Part shown: piece after piece, positions 51,977 to 61,718 of the stretch
How the letters are laid out: every line of letters starts with the position of its first letter
How positions within the stretch are numbered: position 1 is the first letter of the stretch
Origin: Actinobacteria bacterium 69-20
Lineage (GTDB): Bacteria; Actinomycetota; Actinomycetes; Mycobacteriales; Nakamurellaceae
Assembly: GCA_001897425.1 (NCBI GenBank)
Contig: MKSW01000033.1
Coordinates: 292,717-356,716, forward strand
DNA length: 64,000 bases
Reading direction: 5' to 3'
The notes under the pieces: model-generated
What the model was told of the DNA's origin: nothing
The model's input: only the letters and a program-made list of their open reading frames with translations
Databases searched by the model: none
Position numbers and translations under genes: made by a program

Positions 51977-54454
51977 TCAGCCCTGTTCATCGGGCGCCGG
52001 GCGTGGGCCTCCGACGCTGCGGAGACCCGCGCCCCCGACGCGCGACAGTGCCGCGAGGTAGGCGACGGCACCGAGCAAGAGCAGCACCCCGACCCCGATG
52101 ACGGTGATCGCGCGCGGCAACGCCTCGAGGGTGCTCGTGTCCAGGAGGAGGAGCTTCGCGACTGCCACGGCGGCGAGCCCGAGGCCACCGAGCCGAACGA
52201 TCAACCGCCGGAAACCCTGCCACAGCAGGGCCAGCGCCACGAGCGTCACGAAGATCGTCACCACGATCTGCCCGGCCTGATGCCCGGCATGGGTCGGCGA
52301 TACGGCGTATGCGAGCACCATCGTGACGGCCAGCAGCCCGTAACAGGCCACCGCGCTGCAGCCCACCAAGGTCCAGCCCATGACGGTGGTGCGGTGCTGT
52401 TCGGGCGTCACGGTGCCGGCGGGCACAGCCGTCGGCCCACGATAGGGCACATCGGCGCGGTCGGCCCCGACGCGGTCCGTCCCGTCGTGTGCGGCGGCGA
52501 CCCGGACAGCAGTCACCCGTGCTGCTGTCACTCGTGCGACGGCCCACCAGGCGGCAAAGCACATGGCGATGACGCAGATGCCGCCCGGCAGCACCACGGT
52601 CCAGCCGCGCATCAGCAGACCGCCGCCGTCCACGAGCCCGGGCGCTGGCCAGCCCAGCAGATCGGATGGGTGCAGGGCGGGCCCCGCCGCGAGCAGGGCG
52701 ACGCCCGCCGCGGCGAGAGCCGGTGCGATGAGCCAGGTGAGCCGCTCGACGGCCACGATCACCAGGATCACCGTCGCCAGCACGACCCACGACACGCTGC
52801 GGGCATCCCCGCCCAGCAGCCGTAGCAGCGAGACGCCCGCGAGCGCGATCGTCCCGCACCATGCGACGACGCGGGTCGAGGTATGTGCCAGCGGCGCGTG
52901 CCGCCCGCTCGCCCACGCCACGATGGCGAAGAGCACCGTGAGCACCGCCGAGATCATGCCGGCGGTCAGATTCTGTACCCCCGCCGGCTCGACCACCACG
53001 AGCGCAACGGCGAGCAGCCCGGCACCGATCGACAGCGAGACCGTGGCCACCGCGCTGTGCAAGCGGGCCTCGTCGCGGCGCCGATTGTGCTCGTGGAAAT
53101 CGGCGTAGTCCCGAGCGACCTGTTCCGGATCGTGCGAGCGGGGGCGCACGGGGAACGGACCTGGATCGATCGGCACACGGCCCATGGCCCAGCGGCCGAT
53201 GAACGTGGCCCACGCGATGGCCACGACCACGATCGTCAGCACGAGTCCGACAGGCGTGAATACATCGAGGGCCATGGCCATGAGGAAGGCGAAGACGGCC
53301 GCGATCCCGGCGCCCGCCCACGCGAAGATTCCGAGCCCGAGCAGCAGGCACGCCGCACCGCCGGCGACCATGACTGCCTCGAAACCGAGGACGCTCGCGG
53401 AGAACCCTCCCCCCACCACCGGAGCGAGCAGGCCGCTCACCGCGAAGGATGCGCCCGCCAGCCAAGGTTCGCGCCACGCGACCGCCATGCTCACCGCGAC
53501 GACGACGATCAACGCGGACGCGCCGTGCCCGACGAGCGGTGGAAATAGGTCGGCGAGCCGCACAGCTCCCACCACGGCCAGATACTCGACGGCAAGCCCC
53601 GTACACCCGATCGTCACGGCGAGCGTTCCGTGCGCCGGTCGGCGGTGCAGCAGAGCGGCACCGCCGACCAGAACAGCGCCGAGGACGAGGCCGATGATCA
53701 CGCGCGCGAGCGGGCCGAGGATCCCCTGTTGAGCGGCGATCACCAGCAGCAACACGATGCCGAGCACCGTGACGCCGCCGCCGACCCAGCCCAGCACCTT
53801 GAGCCCGGCGGTATCGGCCCAGGAGGCGCCTGCCTTCGGCACTGGTATCGACGCGGCCGTCGGCGCTCCGGGCGGCGCCGCGGTCGGCATCTCACCGGGA
53901 TGCGGACGGACAGTCGCGCCGGCCCAGGACGGAGACGGGGGAGGCGCACCGGGCGCGGCAACGTCCGCCGCAGCCCGATCGCCGGCCGGATGCCGCCAGT
54001 GCGGATCAGCCGGCGCCGCGGGTCTGCCCGCGGCCGGCGGCCCCGCAGCCGCACTGCCGGGCGCGCCGATCGCGCTCTTCGGCACGGCGCCCTGCGGCAC
54101 CGGCCACGGAACGGCCGGCGGCGCAAGGACCGGGCCAGGCGGAACAGGCTGCGGCGCCACGGGTATCGGCCCCGCCGTCACAGGACTGGAGGGCGGCTCA
54201 GCGCCGGGCGGCGCCGGCGCCGGCGATCGACCGATGCCCGGCCCGGGTTCGGCCGCCGGGACATCGCCCGGCCCCGGAACGTCGTCATATCCGTCATATC
54301 CGGGGACCACCGGCCCGGACGCCTGTCGCCGCGCGACCTCGTCCACACGCGCGGCGACATCGTTCAGTTGCGCGGCGAGGGCGGCCAGCGACCGTTGCAG
54401 CTCCGCCAGCTCCGTCGGGTCGACGCGCGCCGCCGGGTCGGTGCCATCGCTCAC
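51977..54454 (-). CDS. DUF2339-domain multi-pass membrane protein
   Basis: 825 residues. A short coiled coil (about 13-45, PTELAELQRSLAALAAQLND) is followed by about 190 Pro/Ala/Gly-rich residues and then some 20 or more hydrophobic segments to the end, the layout of DUF2339 proteins. Function is unknown in general. The Pro-rich part encodes a doubled motif copy (54283-54298). Start GTG 54454, preceded by GAGGGGG, is favoured over the upstream ATG 54514. Confidence 0.82.
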   Translation of the reverse strand: MSDGTDPAARVDPTELAELQRSLAALAAQLNDVAARVDEVARRQASGPVVPGYDGYDDVPGPGDVPAAEPGPGIGRSPAPAPPGAEPPSSPVTAGPIPVAPQPVPPGPVLAPPAVPWPVPQGAVPKSAIGAPGSAAAGPPAAGRPAAPADPHWRHPAGDRAAADVAAPGAPPPSPSWAGATVRPHPGEMPTAAPPGAPTAASIPVPKAGASWADTAGLKVLGWVGGGVTVLGIVLLLVIAAQQGILGPLARVIIGLVLGAVLVGGAALLHRRPAHGTLAVTIGCTGLAVEYLAVVGAVRLADLFPPLVGHGASALIVVVAVSMAVAWREPWLAGASFAVSGLLAPVVGGGFSASVLGFEAVMVAGGAACLLLGLGIFAWAGAGIAAVFAFLMAMALDVFTPVGLVLTIVVVAIAWATFIGRWAMGRVPIDPGPFPVRPRSHDPEQVARDYADFHEHNRRRDEARLHSAVATVSLSIGAGLLAVALVVVEPAGVQNLTAGMISAVLTVLFAIVAWASGRHAPLAHTSTRVVAWCGTIALAGVSLLRLLGGDARSVSWVVLATVILVIVAVERLTWLIAPALAAAGVALLAAGPALHPSDLLGWPAPGLVDGGGLLMRGWTVVLPGGICVIAMCFAAWWAVARVTAARVTAVRVAAAHDGTDRVGADRADVPYRGPTAVPAGTVTPEQHRTTVMGWTLVGCSAVACYGLLAVTMVLAYAVSPTHAGHQAGQIVVTIFVTLVALALLWQGFRRLIVRLGGLGLAAVAVAKLLLLDTSTLEALPRAITVIGVGVLLLLGAVAYLAALSRVGGAGLRSVGGPRPAPDEQG

Positions 54455-54569
54455 GACGCCCCCTCGGGCTCGAATGCCGCGCCTGTCGCGGGTCGCATCA
54501 GGATAAGCGACCACCCGGATGCCGGACCCGAATTGCGCACAAAGCGCAGGTGGGCGCGATCAACCGTGA

Positions 54570-55397
54570 TCAGCGGTGCGTTTCGACCCAGGCGCGCCAG
54601 GTGGTCGGCGGCCGGTGCAGCAGGGCAGCGAGAACGGTGCCGTTGCCGCAGATCCCGTGCAGGTCGTAGTAGTCGAACATGGCCTGCAGCCGGGGCGGGA
54701 GGGTAGCCGCGACGATCGGGTCCCAGTGGTTTTCGACGGTCACGTTGCGGCCGAGCACCTCCGCGGCGATCTCGGCCATCTCCGCCGTGGTCAACACCTC
54801 GGGCCCGGCAAGCTCGTAGGTGGCGAACCGGTGTCGCGGGTCGGTGAGCGCGCAGGCGGCGACCTCCGCGACGTCGTCCAGCGCCACCGACGTGAACGGC
54901 GCCTGCGCGGTGTACGGCAGCGGCCAGATCCCGTTGTCCCGCACGGAATCCCAGACGCCCAGGGCATTCTCGAAATACGAGGCCGGTTGCAGAATGGTCC
55001 AGTCGAGATCGGAGGTCTGCAGCGCCGCCTCGACCTCGGCCTTGGCAAGGTGGTGCGGCATGTCGGGCGCGTACGGGTGGATCACCGAGTGGTAGACCAG
55101 GCGCGTCAGTCCGGACTGCTCACAGGCGCCCATGACGCTGTTCGCGAGCGCTACCTCGTCCGGAAACATGTTGGGCGCGATGAGGTACACCGCGTCGGTG
55201 CCCTGCAGCGCGTCGCCCACAGCCTCCGTGTCCGTGAGGTCGACGGCGACCGCCTCGGCCGCGCCCGGCACTCCGGCCGCGGCCTGCTCCGGGCGGTGCA
55301 CCAGGGCGCGCACCGACACGCCGCGGCGCGAGAGTGCCGCTGTCACGGCGCGTCCCGTCTTGCCGGCCGCACCGGTCACGGCGATCAGCCCCACCAC
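54570..55397 (-). CDS. NmrA-like NAD(P)-binding protein
   Basis: 275 residues with a Rossmann start IAVTGAAGKTGRAVTAALSR (GxxGxxG) and NmrA-type features: GTDAVYLIAPN, LVYHSVIHPYAPDMPHHLAK and WTILQPASYFENAL. Members act as quinone or NAD(P)H-sensing reductases or regulators. The active-site Tyr of classical SDRs is not at the usual place. Monocistronic. A motif-like sequence CATGACGCTGTTCGCGAGC lies within it (55130-55148). Confidence 0.87.
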   Translation of the reverse strand: MVGLIAVTGAAGKTGRAVTAALSRRGVSVRALVHRPEQAAAGVPGAAEAVAVDLTDTEAVGDALQGTDAVYLIAPNMFPDEVALANSVMGACEQSGLTRLVYHSVIHPYAPDMPHHLAKAEVEAALQTSDLDWTILQPASYFENALGVWDSVRDNGIWPLPYTAQAPFTSVALDDVAEVAACALTDPRHRFATYELAGPEVLTTAEMAEIAAEVLGRNVTVENHWDPIVAATLPPRLQAMFDYYDLHGICGNGTVLAALLHRPPTTWRAWVETHR

Positions 55398-55475
55398 CGA
55401 ATCACCCCTTCGAGTCTGTCCTGAGCTTCGATTCTGGTCCCGGATGGGGCGTCCCCGGGTGTGTGATGGCGCACC

Positions 55476-57425
55476 CTAGACACCCGACCCGGGGAGCAAT
55501 GACAACAGGTCGACCTCCGCGAAGTGCTTCCCGCCCGCCAATGTCGCGTACCCCGGACCGCGGTCGAAGAATGCGGCCTCCGTTCCGGCTGCGATCGCGG
55601 CCTGCCGTTCGGCGCGCTTGGCGGCGCGTAGCGCATCGGTTGCCGCCTCGTCCACGCGTATCTCGCCACCCGGCCCGCCGGACAGCACCACCCCGTAGTC
55701 GTCCCGCGCTCCGACCACGGACACCTTGCCCCAGCGCACATCTCGCGCGACTTCGGTGATCGGCCGATCGTACGGGTCGCCCCATCCGCCGCCGCCGGTG
55801 GTGCGCACCCGGATCACCTCACCCGCGCGAACCGGCGCGGCGTCCTCCAGGCCCTCGACCTCGCGTTCGTTCGGCCCGCCCGGGTCGATGGTCACCTGGA
55901 AAAGCTTGCCGGCGCGGCCGCCCTTCACGCCCCAGCAGGACAGGATGGACCGGTCGGCGACGCACATGAAGTCGGTGTCGATCTCCATGCGGTAATGCTT
56001 CTCATAGCCCAGGCCGCCGCGGTAGCGTCCCGCGCCGCCGGAATCGACTGCCAGGCCTAGCCTTTCGATGCGGAACGGGAACCGGGACTCCGTCACCTCC
56101 GTCGGCACGTTGGAGGAGTCCGGCACCACGTGCACCGTGTCCTCACCGTCGGCGTAGTAGCGTCCCCCGGAGCCGCCGCCGAGGATTTCCCGCATCAGGT
56201 AAGGGTTTCCGTCGCGATCCATGCCGTGGAAGCCGACGTAGCGGATGGTCTCCTGGTCGGCGGGCATCTTGCCGTCGACGGCCTTGGCGATCACCCCGGC
56301 CAGCACGCCGAGGAGCCGCAATATGACGAACGTTCGGGCATTGGTCGGCGCCGGGAAGACCGGGGTCAGCAGCGTGCCCGGTCCGGGGAAGCGCATCTCG
56401 ATGAGCGGCACCACGCCCTCATTGACGTCGAGTTCGGCCATCCGCTCGGGGGTGTCGGCGAGGTTCCGCAGGATCGGCGCCAGCCACTTGGCCAGGAAGA
56501 CGCCGTCGGAGTAGTTGGCGCAGTGGTTGATCGGCCCCTTGGCCTGCGGCCCGGTCCCGGTGAAGTCGAGGATGATCCGGCCGTTCGTCACCCCATCCCC
56601 GTCCGAGAGCTTGGTGAGGGTGATGCGCTGCCGGTGCAGCTTCGGCTCCTCGACGCCGTCGTGTTCGGCGTAGTCCTCCCAGACATAGCTGCCGTCGGGG
56701 ATCTTGGACAGGATCTCGGTGCGGTAGATGTCGGTGGTGTTCTCGATGATCGCGTCGAAGCAGGCCTGCACCGTGTCCACGCCGTAGCGGGTGAAGAGCT
56801 CCCCCAGGCGCCGGGCGCCCATCAGGCAGGCGGAGCACTCCGCGTCCAGGTCCGCGGCCAGCGATTCCGGCATGCGCGTGTTCCGCGTCATGATGGTGAG
56901 CGCGGCCTGGTTCGGCACGCCCTGGTCCCACAGCTTGATGGGCGGGACCATCAGGCCCTCTTCATAGACGCTGCGGGCGTGCGACGGCATGGAACCCGGT
57001 ACGGCGCCGCCGATGTCGTCGTGATGGCCGAACGCCTGCACGAAGGCGACGACCTTCGGCTCGCCGCCTTTCTCGCTGTGGAAGACCGGCACCGTGACGC
57101 ACATGTCCGGCAGGTGCCCGATGCCGCCCTCGGAGGAGTAGACGTCGTTGTGGAAGAAGACGTCACCGGGTTTCATGGTGTCGATCGGGAAGTCCCGGAC
57201 GATCGGCTGCACCAGCGCCGAGTAGGAGCGGCCGGTGAGCTTGCGGAGGGAGATGTCGTGGATGCCGGCGCGGAAGTCGTGCGCGTCGCGGATCATCGGG
57301 GAGCGGGAGGTGCGGCCGATCGCCGTCTCGACCTCTTTCTCGACGGAAGCCAGTGTGCCGGCGACGATCTCGACCAGAACAGGATCGGCAGCCGGCTTCG
57401 GCGCCTCGGCCGTGGTGGCGGTCAT
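55476..57425 (-). CDS. Hydantoinase/oxoprolinase B subunit
   Basis: 649 residues of the HyuB family. Marks include IGRTSRSPMIRDAHDFRAGI, GDVFFHNDVYSSEGGIGHLP, FGHHDDIGGAVPGSMP and a C-terminal GGGGWGDPYDRP. With HyuA it forms an ATP-dependent lactam- or hydantoin-opening enzyme or an acetone/acetophenone-carboxylase-like complex. Its ATG overlaps the HyuA stop by 4 bases. A dipeptide-type ABC transporter lies about 1.1 kb further on. A motif copy is at 56322-56328. Confidence 0.92.
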   Translation of the reverse strand: MTATTAEAPKPAADPVLVEIVAGTLASVEKEVETAIGRTSRSPMIRDAHDFRAGIHDISLRKLTGRSYSALVQPIVRDFPIDTMKPGDVFFHNDVYSSEGGIGHLPDMCVTVPVFHSEKGGEPKVVAFVQAFGHHDDIGGAVPGSMPSHARSVYEEGLMVPPIKLWDQGVPNQAALTIMTRNTRMPESLAADLDAECSACLMGARRLGELFTRYGVDTVQACFDAIIENTTDIYRTEILSKIPDGSYVWEDYAEHDGVEEPKLHRQRITLTKLSDGDGVTNGRIILDFTGTGPQAKGPINHCANYSDGVFLAKWLAPILRNLADTPERMAELDVNEGVVPLIEMRFPGPGTLLTPVFPAPTNARTFVILRLLGVLAGVIAKAVDGKMPADQETIRYVGFHGMDRDGNPYLMREILGGGSGGRYYADGEDTVHVVPDSSNVPTEVTESRFPFRIERLGLAVDSGGAGRYRGGLGYEKHYRMEIDTDFMCVADRSILSCWGVKGGRAGKLFQVTIDPGGPNEREVEGLEDAAPVRAGEVIRVRTTGGGGWGDPYDRPITEVARDVRWGKVSVVGARDDYGVVLSGGPGGEIRVDEAATDALRAAKRAERQAAIAAGTEAAFFDRGPGYATLAGGKHFAEVDLLSLLPGSGV

Positions 57426-59563
57426 GCGGACGCTCCTTCGCTCGCGGCGCCGACGCTCGAACCGCCGTCACGCGTAATGATGAGGTTGCCGAACCGGTCG
57501 ACCTCCGCGGCGAATCCGGGGTGCACCGGTACGGTGGAGCCGAACTCCTGCACCACTGCCGGGCCCGAAACCCGGTGCCCCGCACCGAGTTTCGACCGGT
57601 CGTAGATCGTGGCCGGCCTCCACGAGTCGTAGAACACCTGCCGAGTCTCGATCACGGCCGAGGCGACATCGCCTGCCGCGGCGGCAATCTCGCGAATCTC
57701 GGGGCGCGGGATCGGCCCGATCCCGGTGGCCCGCAGGTTGACCCACTCGACCGGCTGATCGGCGCGGCCGGCGAAGTCGTATCCGTACAGAGCGTGGTGC
57801 GCGGCATGGAATGCCGCCTCGACGGCATCGGCCCACTCCGCGGTGATCGCACCGTCCGGACAGCCGACCCGCACCTCGTAGGCCTGGCCGAAGTACCGCA
57901 GGTCGGCCGTGCGCTCGAAGAGGTGATCGGAGTCCGCGAATCCCTCCAGACGCAGCGCGTCCGCGGCCTTGCCGGTGAGGTCGGCGTAGATGGCGCCGAC
58001 CGCGGCCAGGTCGAGCGAATCGTGTCGCGCGACATACGTTTGCACGTAATCATTCCGGACGTCCACGGTGAGCAGCCCGTAGGCCGACACGTTGCCGGGA
58101 TTCGGCGGGACGAGCACCGCGGGCAGGTTCAGGATGTCCATCAGCCGGCACGCGAGCAGCGACCCGGAGCCGCCGAACGTCACCATCGGGAAGTCCCGCA
58201 CGTCCAGGCCGCGTTTCACCGTCACCTGGCGCAGCGCATTCGCCTGGTTCCACGCGGAGATCTCGAGAATGCCTGCCGCGCAGGCTTCCAGCTCCAGATC
58301 GAGTTTCGCGGCGAGCTCCGTCATACCCGATGTCGCGGCATCGATGTCGAGCGGAATCTCTCCACCCAACAGGTGCGGCGGAATACGGCCGAGCACCAGG
58401 TGCGCGTCGGTGATCGTGGGTTCGGTGCCGCCCTTGCGGTAGCACAGCGGACCGGGGTCGGCGCCGGCGGACTGCGGGCCGACCTTGAGCGTGCCCTCCG
58501 GCGAGATCCAGCCGATGGAACCGCCGCCCGCGCCGACGGTCACCACGTCGATCATCGGGATGCGCGACGGGTACGGGCCCACCCGGCCCTCGGTGGTGAG
58601 CGACGGCCGGCTGTCCTGGATCACGGTGACGTCGGTCGAGGTGCCACCGCCGTCGCAGGTCACCACGGACGGGTATCCGGCCTTCGCGGCGATCACCGCG
58701 GCGCCGAGCGCACCGGCCGCAGGACCCGATAGCACCGTCGTGATCGGTTGGTGCACCACCTCTTCCGCCGACAGCACCCCGCCGTTGGACCGCATGATGG
58801 AGAACGGGATGTGCCGGCCAGGGTCGAGTTCGGCGAGCCGCGCGGAGATGTTCGCGACGTAGGCGGCGACCTTCGGCTTGACGGACGCATCGACCAGGGT
58901 CGTCATCGACCGCTCGTATTCGCGGTATTCGCGTAACACCTGACTGGACAGCGACACGACCGCCTCCGGCATGATCTCGCGGATCACGTCCCGCATGGCG
59001 CGCTCGTGCGCGTCGTTCGCGTAGGAATGCAGCAGGCAGACGCCGAGCGTCGTGATCCCCTCGGCCTGGAAGGCCTCGACGGCGGCGCGCGCGGACTCCC
59101 GGTCGAACGGCCGGATCTCGTTGCCACGGAAGTCGAGTCGCCCGCCGACGGTGCGTACCCGGTCCGCCGGCACGATGCGCGGCGGCTTCACCCAGAAATA
59201 CGAGTTGCCGTATCCGTCGGGCACCGACTGGCGCGCGATCTCCAGCACGAACTCGAACCCCTCGGTGGTGATGAACCCGAGATCGCCGACCTTGCCCTCC
59301 AGGAGCTGGTTCGTGGCGACCGTGGTGCCGTGCGAGATGGACTCGATATCGGCGGGCGTCGCCCCGATCTGGCCGAGGATCTTGTCGATGCCGGTCAGGA
59401 AGCCCTCGGCTGGGTTGGCCGGCGTCGATGGCGTCTTCGTGGTGGCGAGCGCGCCGGTGATCGTGTCCACCGCGACGATGTCGGTGAACGTGCCGCCGGT
59501 GTCCACGCCGATCCGGACGTGCCCGGTGGCCCGCCCGGTGTGGATCTGCTGCTCAGGGTTCAC
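57422..59563 (-). CDS. Hydantoinase/oxoprolinase A subunit
   Basis: 713 residues. The N-terminal ATP-binding phosphate loop IGVDTGGTFTDIVAVD, ISHGTTVATNQLLEGK, a central PSVVTCDGGGTSTDVTVIQD and DVVTVGAGGGSIGWI are those of HyuA/OplAH-type enzymes. It pairs with HyuB downstream. The substrate of the pair is not predictable; 5-oxoproline, hydantoins or carboxylation of small ketones are family options. Start GTG 59563 behind GAGAGGGA; a frame to 59677 is open but crosses a motif copy. Confidence 0.92.
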   Translation of the reverse strand: MNPEQQIHTGRATGHVRIGVDTGGTFTDIVAVDTITGALATTKTPSTPANPAEGFLTGIDKILGQIGATPADIESISHGTTVATNQLLEGKVGDLGFITTEGFEFVLEIARQSVPDGYGNSYFWVKPPRIVPADRVRTVGGRLDFRGNEIRPFDRESARAAVEAFQAEGITTLGVCLLHSYANDAHERAMRDVIREIMPEAVVSLSSQVLREYREYERSMTTLVDASVKPKVAAYVANISARLAELDPGRHIPFSIMRSNGGVLSAEEVVHQPITTVLSGPAAGALGAAVIAAKAGYPSVVTCDGGGTSTDVTVIQDSRPSLTTEGRVGPYPSRIPMIDVVTVGAGGGSIGWISPEGTLKVGPQSAGADPGPLCYRKGGTEPTITDAHLVLGRIPPHLLGGEIPLDIDAATSGMTELAAKLDLELEACAAGILEISAWNQANALRQVTVKRGLDVRDFPMVTFGGSGSLLACRLMDILNLPAVLVPPNPGNVSAYGLLTVDVRNDYVQTYVARHDSLDLAAVGAIYADLTGKAADALRLEGFADSDHLFERTADLRYFGQAYEVRVGCPDGAITAEWADAVEAAFHAAHHALYGYDFAGRADQPVEWVNLRATGIGPIPRPEIREIAAAAGDVASAVIETRQVFYDSWRPATIYDRSKLGAGHRVSGPAVVQEFGSTVPVHPGFAAEVDRFGNLIITRDGGSSVGAASEGASA

Positions 59564-59890
59564 GCAGGTGTCCCTCTCGTCCGTATATGACGCTGTTCGC
59601 ACGCTTCGCGTGGCGGGCCGGTTCCGGGCGATCCGGCTGCGCCGCGAACAACGCCCTACCCGATCAACCATGCCCATTCAATCGTGCCCGCGGACGGCCC
59701 AGGGACGGCAGAACCTGCCAACGGGGCGCCCGTTGATCGGTGGCTCGCTGGCTCACCTGTCGGCACCGGTCGTGGCGCGGGCAACGCTGTCGTACCTCGA
59801 TGCGATCCTGCTGGTAGTGGGCCGACGAGCTGTCGAAAGGATCGCATCTATGGCACTAGATCGCTTCCATCTATGCGACTGGAGTAATCT
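59564..59890. other. Divergent intergenic region with an inverted motif pair
   Basis: 327 bases between hyuA and hicA. A forward motif copy CGTATATGACGCTGTTCGC is at 59582-59600. A degenerate reverse copy GCCGCGAACAACGCCCTACC follows at 59641-59660, giving an inverted pair about 40 bases apart. A probable hicAB operator is at 59842-59878. No gene seen. Confidence 0.55.
59842..59878. promoter_or_regulatory. Imperfect palindrome upstream of hicA
   Basis: TCGCATCTATGG (59842-59853) faces CCATCTATGCGA (59867-59878); the ends TCGCAT/ATGCGA are perfectly symmetric and CTATG occurs on both sides. TAATCT, a -10-like box, sits just ahead of the GTG start (59891). It is likely bound by the HicB-type antitoxin. 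Confidence 0.5.
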
Positions 59891-60100
59891 GTGAAGCGAG
59901 CGGCCGTGATTCGTAGGTTGCGCGCGGAGGCTCGCCGCCAAGGGTTGGAGTTCGCGGTGACGGAGCTGGCGAACCACACCGGTATCACGGTCGGCAGTGT
60001 GCGTTCCACGCTGAAACGGCATCGCGAAATCGATGACGTGACGGCGCGGCGATTCTTCGAGCAGTTCGCGGGCGTTTTGGGGAAGGGCTGGTGGCGATGA
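59891..60100 (+). CDS. hicA: HicA-like toxin
   Basis: 69 residues. The sequence RAAVIRRLRAEARRQGLEFA, then TELANHTGITVGSVRSTLKR and HREIDDVTARRFF, follows the HicA double-stranded-RNA-binding-like fold, with the conserved histidine in ELANH and the RHREI strand. HicA cuts mRNA. Starts at GTG and overlaps the next gene by 4 bases (toxin first, typical for hicAB). Confidence 0.75.
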   Translation: MKRAAVIRRLRAEARRQGLEFAVTELANHTGITVGSVRSTLKRHREIDDVTARRFFEQFAGVLGKGWWR

Positions 60101-60474
60101 CGCTGTATCACGTCACCGCGGAGCGCGGCATCGGGCCGGTGTGGGTGTTCCAGTGCACCGAGGTACCGGGAGCGCTATCGCAAGGTCACCGGCTCGCCGA
60201 CGCAGATTCCCTGATGCGTGAGGCCATTGCGTGGGTCGCCGGCGTGGACCCGACAACGGTCGAGGTCGCGTTGGATGTCAAGCTCCCCGCCGACCTGCAG
60301 CGTCGAGCGGTGGCGCTCAAGGCGCTGTCCGCCGAGGTGGACGAGAAGCGGCGGACCGTGGCTGCCGAATCTCGCGACCTTGCCAAGGAGCTCGCGGAGA
60401 CCTTCGGCGGGGCCGATACAGCGCGCATCCTCGGCCTCAGTCCGCAACGAGTTTCGCAGCTGGTGCGGTCATGA
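60097..60474 (+). CDS. hicB: HicB-like antitoxin
   Basis: 125 residues. The N-terminal half (WVFQCTEVPGALSQGHRLAD and then DSLMREAIAWVAGV) is the degenerate RNase-H-like HicB fold. The C-terminal half carries a short HTH, GGADTARILGLSPQRVSQLV, that should bind the palindrome at 59842-59878. The start ATG 60097 lies in the hicA stop; its sequence ATGACGCTGTATCACG resembles the dispersed motif. Confidence 0.8.
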   Translation: MTLYHVTAERGIGPVWVFQCTEVPGALSQGHRLADADSLMREAIAWVAGVDPTTVEVALDVKLPADLQRRAVALKALSAEVDEKRRTVAAESRDLAKELAETFGGADTARILGLSPQRVSQLVRS

Positions 60475-60674
60475 GCGATGACGAACAGGCCGAGGCCGGC
60501 GGGAGAACCGCTCGGCTGGTCGAAGTGGACGGCCGTCTGGTCATTGCCGGCTCCACGCCGATCACCGACGCAGATATCAGGGCACTCATCGATGATCTGC
60601 GCGAGGAGCCCTACCGCCGCATCATGAGAAGTCTCGGAGGCGGAGAGAGTTGCTCACCACGAACACGGAGCTGA
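60471..60674 (+). CDS. Third small gene of the hicAB operon, unknown
   Basis: 67 residues starting at ATG 60471 in the hicB stop (ATGA overlap). It reads DDEQAEAGGRTARLVEVDGR, LVIAGSTPITDADIRALIDDLREEP and a basic end. No family recognised. The tight coupling suggests an accessory part of the TA module. Just downstream, at about 60650-60710, a further frame (TTG start) looks like a truncated remnant. Confidence 0.55.
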   Translation: MSDDEQAEAGGRTARLVEVDGRLVIAGSTPITDADIRALIDDLREEPYRRIMRSLGGGESCSPRTRS

Positions 60675-60710
60675 AGGCCATGGCGGCGCCAGGCCTCCGT
60701 CATCTGCGCG

Positions 60711-61718
60711 TCAGGCGAGCGGGAAGTGACAGGCGACGGCGGAGCCGGCGGGATCGGCGAGCGGCGGCGTGGCGGCCCTGCACACCACCCGATCCGGATG
60801 GGTCAATGGGCCGATCGGGCACCGGGTGTGGAAGCGGCAGCCGGCCGGCGGGTGGTGCGGGTCGGGCAGATCACCGGCCAGATGCACCCGATCGGCCCGG
60901 TCTGTGGCCAGGCTCGGCGACGCATCAAGGAGGGCTCGTGTGTACGGATGACGGGGTGCGTCGTACAGGCTCTCGTCGCCGTTCTCCACGATCCGCCCGA
61001 GGTACATCACTGCCGTCCGATGGCTGAAATACCGTGCCACCGCGAGGTTGTGGGTGATCATCAAGACGGCGACGCCCGTGCGCTGCTGGATCTCGCGCAT
61101 CAAGTTCAAGATCGCCGCCTGCACCGAGACATCCAGCGCGGAGGTGATCTCGTCGGCGATCACCACCTCCGGCCCGGTGGCTAGCGCCCTGGCGATGGCG
61201 ATCCGCTGCCGCTGGCCGCCGGAGAACTCCGCCGGGTACTTGTCGGCAGCGGTACCCGTCATGGCCACCATGTCCAGCAGCTCGGCGATGCGAGAGCGCC
61301 GGCCGGACTTGGTGAGCTCGGTGTGCAACGCCAGCGCCTCGTCCAATGCCTCGGCGATCGTCATCCGCGGATTGAGCGAGGAGTACGGATCCTGGAAGAC
61401 CATCTGCACGCGCTGCCGGAATCGGGCCGCGTGGCGTTCCCGCTCGGTCGTCACCGTCGCGCCGTCCAGCATGATCCGCCCGCCGACCACCGGGGCCAGA
61501 CCGACGATCGCCTTGGCGATGGTGGACTTCCCGCAGCCCGACTCGCCGACCAGGGCCAGGGTGCGGCCGCGTGGTACGTCCAGGTCCACACCGTCGACCG
61601 CGGTCAGCGCCCGCGCACCGGCACCATAGGTCACCCGCAAGTCGCGCACCTGCAATCCGCCGGTGCGACCGTCGGCCGCCGGCACGGCTCCCTCCCCGCC
61701 ATGCAACACCGCCGTCAT
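60711..61718 (-). CDS. Oligo/dipeptide ABC transporter ATP-binding protein (OppF/DppF type)
   Basis: 335 residues. Walker A GESGCGKST, QMVFQDPYSSLNPRMT, signature FSGGQRQRIAIARAL and the C-terminal oligopeptide-transporter domain with CRFHTRCPIGPL are intact. The Walker B segment reads VVIADEITSALDVSVQ, where the family almost always has DEPTSALD; the proline is replaced by isoleucine but the catalytic Glu is kept. The start codon lies in a motif copy (GCGGGTATGACGGCG). Overlaps the fused gene by 4 bases. Confidence 0.93.
   Translation of the reverse strand: MTAVLHGGEGAVPAADGRTGGLQVRDLRVTYGAGARALTAVDGVDLDVPRGRTLALVGESGCGKSTIAKAIVGLAPVVGGRIMLDGATVTTERERHAARFRQRVQMVFQDPYSSLNPRMTIAEALDEALALHTELTKSGRRSRIAELLDMVAMTGTAADKYPAEFSGGQRQRIAIARALATGPEVVIADEITSALDVSVQAAILNLMREIQQRTGVAVLMITHNLAVARYFSHRTAVMYLGRIVENGDESLYDAPRHPYTRALLDASPSLATDRADRVHLAGDLPDPHHPPAGCRFHTRCPIGPLTHPDRVVCRAATPPLADPAGSAVACHFPLA

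Noticed and set aside
60650-60710. Fourth gene of the hic operon starting at TTG 60650
   Set aside because: Only about 20 residues precede the region antisense to the ABC ATPase, and the rest of the frame is Arg-rich shadow sequence. It may be a remnant but I cannot support it as a gene.
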